64,000 bases of DNA, from the NCBI GenBank assembly GCA_964016875.1, contig OZ024729.1, forward strand, positions 24,200,494 through 24,264,493, written 5' to 3'. Numbering within the stretch: the first letter of the stretch is position 1; each line of letters begins with the position of its first letter. The notes under the pieces are model-generated. The model ran no database searches. It was given only the letters and a program-made list of their open reading frames with translations, and was not told where the DNA came from. Source of the DNA: Fallopia convolvulus (lineage: Eukaryota; Streptophyta; Magnoliopsida; Caryophyllales; Polygonaceae). Both the position numbers and the translations under genes were made by a program. Below, one piece after another: positions 57,586 to 64,000 of this stretch.

Positions 57586-57656
57586 AGCCTATGTGGGATT
57601 TGAACCCACACCATTATTTTTTAAGAAAAATGCTCTACCATTTGAGCTAATAGGCT
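57586..57656 (-). tRNA. tRNA-like cloverleaf, probably a pseudogene
   Basis: The 71 nt fold as a type I tRNA: acceptor AGCCTAT/ATAGGCT (7 of 7 pairs), D stem GCTC/GAGC, variable loop TGGT, and T arm GTGGG-TTCAAAT-CCCAC (5 of 5). A and B boxes are good (TAGCTCAAATGG, GGTTCAAATCC). The anticodon arm is T5/AATAA with one mismatch and loop CTTAAAA, so the anticodon would be UAA. Leu(UAA) tRNAs are normally type II with a long variable arm, so the identity is odd. The T-run (TTTTT) in the anticodon stem could end Pol III transcription. It lies inside a Helitron. Confidence 0.5.
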
Positions 57657-59150
57657 AAACACATTTTAAAATGACCACACGTAAAATCACATAATTTAGG
57701 ATCATTTAGTAACATTTTTTAATCAATATAAAGAGTATAATGATGTATGACACATACCTGCAGCTTTCTCCAATTCTTTGCCACTGTCATAATTCTCTCA
57801 TTGTATGTCAATTCTCCAAGATTAGCTTTAATTGAAATTCAGCACTAAAGTAGGTCATCTGGACAAGCAAAATGGCATGGCACTAACTTCAATAATTATA
57901 TAAGCTGTATAATCATGCAAAATGGGATGCCATTAACATATATATTGATTAAAATTCAGCACATGATCACAAATCTTGAAATCCTTCAGAGTTAATAACC
58001 TTGAAATCCTTATCAGTGCAATTTATTATACCAATTTTTGACAGTCCAGAATCAAAAAATGTATTTCAAAACTTCAATAATTACATGATTAAGGTTCCAA
58101 TTGAACTACCAGCACATTAATGAATCAAATGTATTTCGAAACATGGAACATAAATAAATTGGCCTGAGCCAATTACATGTACCAGATCCCACAATAATTG
58201 ATTAATGCTAAATTGTGTTGCATGTTCAGCACATTAATTACATGATTTGTACCTCTGTCATCGACATCAAAGCCACACAAATAGTAAATTTGTTAAACTT
58301 CCAACAGATTCAGAAAAACTCAAAGAACACTTCTGAAACTAGGACCACAGATGAAGTCCAACAATATTAATCAGAATTCGAAGATAATTTATTTAGTAGT
58401 ATATTACCTTGTTCAAAGAGGTTGGCCATTGAAGTCTTATCACCATTCTCTCCATCATCTTGTGGATGCCTAACTTGAGAGACATGATGATCTGTATCAC
58501 CATGACTTTGACTAGTTTCACAGTCAAGTTGTCTTCTAGTCTACAAAGAGAGAAGCCAGATAAATGATTCATATTTCTATATACATTGCACGGCTCAGGC
58601 TCAAAATGCACATTGAGAGACGAGAGTTCGATGCCTGCTTGAGTTGCTACTGAAGCAGATGTCTACGATTGAACTTTTAAGCACGAATTTGTGGATTAAA
58701 AATTAAAACCTTCTTACAAGCAAAAATAGATTAAAATCAACGATTGAACTTTTAAGCACGAATTTGTGGAATCAAAGTCGATTTGGAAGACGAAAGTTGG
58801 CACTTCACCTTCGGAACTTGATCCAAAATCATATAACACAATCAGTCTGATAACTAACCAATGCCTTTTTTAGAGAAAAATTATAAATCTAGACAATCTA
58901 TAAGCATGCAATCTCTTCTGTCAGCATAAGATATTCGATTTCAAATTTGGAACCCTAGATTTTCCTCCCGGATTGAACAAAATTCACAATGCCTCAAACA
59001 CGAGGACGAAAACTCAAACTTGTAATTAGAAGAACCGGAATTTCAGTCGAAACCGAGAAGAAAATCAATTCAAGAGAAGACGAACCTGATTAGAGATGGA
59101 TTCATGAACGAGAGTGTAATCCAGATCCTACTACCAAGTCTTCGGGACAA
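57657..59150 (-). pseudogene. Exon-like fragments captured by the outer Helitron
   Basis: On the minus strand, two or three segments look like spliced exons. 58540-58408 (AG before, GT after) is open for 44 codons: DCETSQSHGDTDHHVSQVRH, then MANLFEQ. About 57815-57758 is open and ends at a GT donor: LGELTYNERIMTVAKNWRKL. A leader with a short ORF (MKNPRQRLNLAAMLESGRH) lies at about 59217-59152. I do not recognise the source gene. AG/GT borders and their order suggest a host gene fragment picked up by the Helitron. Whether they splice together is untested. Confidence 0.4.
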
Positions 59151-59640
59151 GCTAAGCCGTGTGGCGGCCGGACTCCAACATCGCCGCCAGATTCAATCGT
59201 TGCCTAGGATTCTTCATCGATCGGAGCAATGACTGCCTAGGGTTTGGGCGTGGCTTGAGATTGTCGAAAGGAAGTGGAGGACGAACACGGAAGAGAGAAC
59301 GAAGGAAGGGGAGAGAAATTGACGGAAGAGAGAACGAGGGAGTAGAGAGGAAAGAGAATAAATAAATAAATAAGGCTTTTATACTTAACAAAAAGCTAAT
59401 TTAATGAGGGAGTTTAACAAGGGCCTAAATAGGATGGCGCAAAATGCTTTTGGGCTAAATTTGTTCTTTTTTTATCAATGTGTTGATAAAATATGGGGCA
59501 CAATCTTAAAGATTTTTTTTTATAAATTACATAATTTTATTACGATATTATATACAAGTGTTTTAAATTTTATATTAATATCATAACATTGTATAATCTT
59601 TAGTAAAATTATCCCGTGAGTATCACGGAGCTTCAACTAG

Positions 59641-59913
59641 TTACTTATAACTTATAAGTAATGGGAAATTTCTTATAGCTACCATCATTCTCCTCACATA
59701 ATTAAAAACTTTGGAAGTTAGATAGTAACAAACCGGTACTGAACCGGACCGGCAGAAACAAAGCGCAACCGGACCGAGTGGACTGATAGTGGACCATCGA
59801 TTGGGAGGGGAGGGAGTAAAAACTTGAATTCTGGGAGTCGGATCCAAGCAGTCGCCAGATCTGTTCAATCATTCAAATCACTCCTCCAAGGATTTCGAAA
59901 CGCTAGATCAAAA
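59641..59913 (+). promoter_or_regulatory. Short RPT2 proximal promoter and 5' UTR
   Basis: Only 273 bp separate the Helitron end from the start codon. There is no clear TATA box. GC-rich patches GAACCGGACCGG and GACCGAGTGGAC lie at about 59740-59780, and CGATTGGGAGGGG follows. The original upstream promoter is displaced 5.3 kb to the left. Confidence 0.45.
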
Positions 59914-62249
59914 ATGGGAAACGGAAACTCCGGGCTAAACCGGCAAGGTTCCGGCGATCGGAAGAACGACGGCGACAAGAAGGATAAGAAGTACGAGCCG
60001 GCGGCTCCGCCTGCCCGCATCGGCCGTAAGCAGCGCAAGCAGAAGGGCCCCGAGGCCGCCGCCCGCTTGCCCACCGTCACCCCTCTCACCAAGTGCAAGC
60101 TCCGCCTTCTCAAGCTCGACCGCGTCAAAGACTACTTGTTAATGGAGGAAGAGTTCGTCGCCAATCAGGAGCGGCTCAAGCCTCATGAGGAGAAGACCGA
60201 GGAGGATCGCTCTAAGGTCGACGATCTCCGTGGTACCCCCATGAGCGTCGGCAATTTGGAGGAGCTTATCGATGAGAACCACGCCATTGTTTCTTCTTCG
60301 GTCGGCCCGGAGTATTACGTCAGCATATTGTCGTTCGTCGATAAGGATCAGCTAGAGCCTGGTTGCTCCATTCTGATGCATAATAAGGTTTTGGAGATTT
60401 TTATTTGAATTTTGAAAATTTATGTTCTTTTCCTTAATTAGGGTTTCGTCTGGTCTTTATTACTTATAGGATCGAGGAAAATTAATGAAAGAGTTGCCAT
60501 GAGCTGGGAAATTCTGTCTCTCTTTAGGTTATTGAAGCGTAGAATTTTTGAATTAGGAATGCAACGGGGAAAATCCTGCACTTCTGAGATTTTGAACTGG
60601 AAATAAGTGGTTGAATGTAGTTTGGGCAAACTCCCAAATTGAAATGCTCACCCTTCACTTTTTAGGTTGTTTTTTCAAAAGGATTATAGTTCAACTTCAA
60701 GCATCAACTAATAAGAATGAATGTTATGCTATAGTTACTTATTTGAGCAGTCAGTGAGAATTCTAGTTCTTTCATCTCTCTTTCATGTTATGCAAGTGAT
60801 AGAATGGGGTAACCATATCATGCTGAACTTCTTAGAGAATATGTTCTTTTGAAATCGTTTTTTTTTTCCCAGCTAAGGTATACCAGTAATTGTCTTAATT
60901 TTTCAGGTTCTCTCTGTAGTTGGGATTCTTCAAGATGATGTTGATCCAATGGTATCCGTCATGAAGGTTGAGAAAGCTCCCCTTGAGTCCTATGCTGATA
61001 TCGGTGGATTGGACGCTCAAATACAAGAAATAAAGGAAGCAGTTGAGCTTCCATTAACTCATCCTGAACTCTATGAAGATATTGGTATTAGGCCTCCCAA
61101 GGGAGTCATACTTTATGGAGAGCCTGGCACTGGAAAAACACTCCTTGCAAAGGTTTGTGATATATTCGCGTGCTTATCCCCTTCTATCACTTAATTGCCA
61201 ATTTGGATTTCCTGCATTACATTTCTTTTCAGAACCTTGAAAAATGAATAGTCTAATTGCACCATGAGACTGGGATTAAGTCTTTTCGTTCTATTATGTT
61301 TTTTGGTTTGAGAATATTTCTTACTATACCAAGATCATTTCGTCCCTTCAGGCTGTAGCAAATTCTACATCTGCAACATTCTTACGTGTCGTTGGAAGTG
61401 AACTGATACAAAAGTATCTCGGAGATGGCCCAAAGCTGGTTAGAGAACTCTTCAGAGTTGCTGATGATCTTTCTCCTTCCATTGTTTTTATTGATGAAAT
61501 TGATGCAGTTGGGACGAAAAGGTACAACTTATGAAAATGAAACAACCCTCGTAAATTATTCAGCATAATACGTTATTTTTTTTTTCACAAAAATCTAAAC
61601 CTCTGCAGGTATGATGCTCATTCTGGTGGTGAGCGTGAAATTCAGAGGACCATGCTTGAACTGCTCAATCAGTTGGATGGTTTTGATTCTAGAGCAGATG
61701 TTAAAGTGATCCTTGCAACTAATAAAATCGAAAGCCTTGATCCTGCTTTACTTCGTCCTGGTCGTATAGATAGGAAAATTGAATTCCCTCTTCCTGACAT
61801 TAAAACACGGAGACGTATTTTCCAGGTATTTTTGTTTTCTTGAATACTGAAAACATTGATGATTGAAATTCTCCATGTCAAAACTAAGAAAACTGGGTAA
61901 AATGTCAGATCCACACGGCTAAAATGACATTGGCTGAGGACGTCAACTTAGAGGAGTTTGTCATGACAAAGGATGAGTTTTCAGGAGCTGATATAAAGGC
62001 CATTTGTACTGAAGCTGGGTTGCTTGCACTGAGAGAACGACGCATGAAGGTGAGAATTAAGCTTTATATTTCATTTATCGGTTCTGTAAATGGAAATTGT
62101 TGCTGAATTCACTGCTTAAATTCAGCATTTGTGTGATTATAATCTCTATTGATTTGTAAATTCAGGTTACACATCCTGATTTCAAGAAGGCCAAGGAAAA
62201 GGTTATGTTCAAGAAGAAGGAAGGGGTGCCAGAGGGACTTTATATGTGA
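59914..62249 (+). CDS. RPT2: 26S proteasome regulatory subunit 4 (AAA ATPase RPT2), six exons
   Basis: One of six ATPases in the ring that unfolds ubiquitinated proteins and feeds them to the 20S proteasome. Exons 59914-60387, 60907-61152, 61352-61521, 61609-61825, 61909-62049 and 62166-62249 give 443 aa, the usual length. It starts MGNGNSG, with Gly2 fitting the N-myristoylation known for Rpt2. Then a Lys-rich N-terminal tail, a coiled coil (about 80-125), an OB domain, Walker A GEPGTGKT, Walker B IVFIDEID, sensor ILATNKIESLDPALLRPGR with arginine fingers, and the C-terminal GLYM, a HbYX-type tail that docks into the 20S ring. All splice sites are GT-AG. An in-frame ATG 90 bp upstream is ignored because family members start at MGNGNSG. 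Intact. Confidence 0.97.
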
Positions 62250-63141
62250 AGAGACTGTTTTAGTACCATATTGTTCTGCCTCTACTTCTTCAGATTGATG
62301 CCGTAAGAGGTTAAAAAAGGGCTATTCTTTGTTTCATCGATTTATATAAGCAGGACTTTCAAGCTTTTGTTAATTTACTTTTCCCTCTTGTGGTTCTTTC
62401 CACTGAAAAGAAATTTATGGAATCTAGAGCTTGTGTTATTGTATTTCTCAATTTGCTGCTTCTGCCATTATTTGGAGTGAGCTATTTCCTAAGTTTGAAC
62501 TTGTAATCATGCAAGTTGAGAATGGTTCTTCCCTTTCTTAACCAGTGATCTCTTTAAAAACAATAGCATTTATTTTGGTTAGCAGAGTCGGCCATTATGC
62601 TGAATGAAACATACGATACATGAAACCACACGACCCTAAATGATCAGTAGCCAGACAAACTGACATAAATCAGAAAACATACAAAATAAAAACAGGAAGC
62701 GAAATTAAGTAAATGGAAAGCTAAAAACCTCAGGCTTGAACAACAACTCGGCCAAGTGAATCAGCTTGCTGAACTTGTGGAATTGAAGCATATCCATAAT
62801 CCAATTCATGTAACTTTCGAAAAGATAAATCCAATTTTCAAGGTCCATGATTATAGTGTGGTTTATACAGATTTTAGATCCATATACACTGTCTTGTCCT
62901 CATTGCAGTTGAATGAATAAAATAAATAACCAGTCTGATGGGAAAGTATGACCATGTAAAGAAGAATAAAACAAGTGATGATGAGTACAGAAATTGATAT
63001 AATTAACACAAGAAAATTCAGTAATTAGCTCATGTTAGGACGGTTAACTACCATTGGTATTCCTTTCCTACAAAGAAACTGACACTTTCTTTTTTCTTTT
63101 TCTCTTTTTCTCTTTTTTTGAGATGCTATTTTCTCGATCTC
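62250..63141. other. RPT2 3' UTR and intergenic space
   Basis: The T-rich 3' UTR extends perhaps to about 62450. The remainder is AT-rich. A plus-strand open stretch of about 60 codons at 62730-62920 has no start or recognisable domain and is not called. Confidence 0.4.
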
Positions 63142-63623
63142 TTACGCTACAAAATTTGCTGGCTTTAGTTGCCTTTCGCTTACGTGATCCACACTAGGAG
63201 AATCCTTAACCTGCAAATCATTCAGGTAAATAATCACATTACATTACCATGATGACTGATGCAATCTCCTCATACATTGTACATGAGAAATGTAACTAAG
63301 CTTGCAGTAAAATACTTACCAAGCATTTCATCAGGAAATCGATAACTCTAAACTCTTCAAGAATGATGGACATAAGCTAAGGATTTCTGAGGTGCAAAGT
63401 TTTGCATTCATCCACCTCACTCGGATGCATATCTAGAGAAACACACAGAGAGATTGATATTGGGATATACATAGCCAGAAACATTATACATGGAACCACG
63501 CCCAATTTCTTCCCATATAAGTATAATTTGCTTACCGGTACCGCTTGGGTGATTTTCATTATCTTCAGCTTCTTTGCTCGTACTTGCCTTGCTAGTGCTC
63601 GGTGTAGAAAATGGTGGTGGGTT
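63142..63623 (-). CDS. 3' exons of an unidentified minus-strand gene, partial
   Basis: The terminal exon 63210-63142 (acceptor TTGCAG, stop TAA) reads VKDSPSVDHVSERQLKPANF and ends FVA. An exon ending at 63320 (donor TTG|GTAAG) reads EEFRVIDFLMKCL in the matching phase. An exon 63623-63536 (acceptor ATACAG, donor ACCG|GTAAGC) is Ser/Pro/Thr-rich: NPPPFSTPSTSKASTSKEAE, then DNENHPSGT. The join between 63536 and the middle exon could not be phased with confidence. An exon boundary or alternative site is missing from my model. I recognise no family. The gene would continue leftwards on its own strand, beyond 64000. Confidence 0.4.
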
Positions 63624-64000
63624 CTGTATGAAAAGGATTCATCAGCATTCAGGATAGCAGGTTTCCTAATACTCAATAGGATGAAGAATATTGGTAATTA
63701 AAGTCTTAGTACTCGTTTGCTCACCAAGAGAATTCTCAGAGTGATATCAAATAATAATATGCCCCATTGGTTAATTTTTTTTTAATTTTATTTTATAAGA
63801 AACCCAATTTTCCAATTCTGGGATTTCAGGTTCCTCCAAAACACAGAATTTCCTAGGAATTGGATTATAACCAGAAGATAAGTTCACAATTCCCACGAAG
63901 TATAATTCTCAGGATATAACTACATAGGAAGTAACCTAGATGAAATTGCACTTTCGGCTTTCAACCAAACTAGCTCTTGAATTTAATTACCTCTGATATA
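63624..64000 (-). other. Probable intron or upstream part of the partial gene
   Basis: AT-rich, with no exon that I can support. Confidence 0.3.

Larger units (their letters stand above)
54342..59640 (+). mobile_element. Outer Helitron (3925 bp without its insert)
   Basis: The 5' terminus TCTAA (54342-54346) lies after an A (54341). It is separated from the rest (TACATTATAAAGC... from 55721) by the inner Helitron. The rejoined start matches the Helitron at 16082 (TCTACCTTAGTACAATTGTAAAGC, compared in parts). The 3' end is a hairpin CCGTG-AGTAT-CACGG (59614-59628), then AGCTTCAACTAG before a T (59641). There is no Rep/helicase gene. The body holds a W-box cluster, a GTCATCA repeat field, a tRNA-like sequence and exon-like fragments on the minus strand. 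The end lies 273 bp before the RPT2 start codon. Confidence 0.75.

Noticed and set aside
57586..57656. Calling a functional tRNA gene
   Set aside because: The anticodon stem is mismatched, there is an internal T5 run, and the anticodon is unexpected for a type I tRNA; kept only as tRNA-like.
62730..62920. Plus-strand open stretch of about 60 codons after RPT2
   Set aside because: It has no start codon context, splice borders or recognisable domain, and its length is compatible with chance.

Overview
This is 64 kb of nuclear DNA from a flowering plant, probably a eudicot. The evidence is spliced genes with GT-AG introns, a pectate lyase, a TMKL1-type receptor pseudokinase and a proteasome RPT2 gene of the usual plant length, plus plant-type transposons (PIF/Harbinger, hAT, Helitron, Ty3/Gypsy, L1). 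I cannot name the species. No prokaryotic features or CRISPR arrays were seen.

Layout. (1) About 1-15736 is a decayed PIF/Harbinger transposon on the minus strand (Myb-like ORF plus transposase). It was later split by a 12.3 kb gag-only LTR retrotransposon (2704-14987, 3.6 kb LTRs, perfect GATAT target duplication) and by a 534 bp hAT element (15046-15579). (2) 15737-19291 holds a tRNA-related SINE-like head, a non-autonomous Helitron (16082-17342) and a dead L1 element that itself carries a short L1 3' insertion. (3) 19292-31269 is a Tat-lineage Ty3/Gypsy element on the minus strand with 817 bp LTRs. Between integrase and the 3' LTR it carries an antisense (plus-strand) gene with its own TATA box and three introns, and a 43/86 bp tandem array. 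(4) 31270-44983 is the main gene-bearing stretch: a hAT MITE, a pectate lyase gene (+), a TMKL1-like gene (-), a four-exon gene for a small plastid membrane protein (-) and a MULE-like MITE. (5) 44984-about 51970 is an older, truncated relative of the first LTR element. (6) 52590-59640 holds a terminal-inverted-repeat element with a GGGTCG-rich insert, then two Helitrons, one inserted five bases inside the other. The outer one carries nine W-boxes, a GTCATCA repeat field, a tRNA-like cloverleaf and apparent captured exons. (7) 59914-62249 is RPT2, whose start codon lies only 273 bp beyond the Helitron end. (8) The right edge holds the 3' exons of an unidentified minus-strand gene.

The host genes look intact and unrelated to one another. 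The transposons make up roughly two thirds of the window and show at least six nesting events. In the Tat element every premature stop fits a C-to-T change in a CG or CHG site, the expected decay of methylated DNA. The most striking objects are the intron-bearing antisense gene inside the Tat element, the gag-only family with giant LTRs, and the nested Helitrons at the RPT2 promoter.
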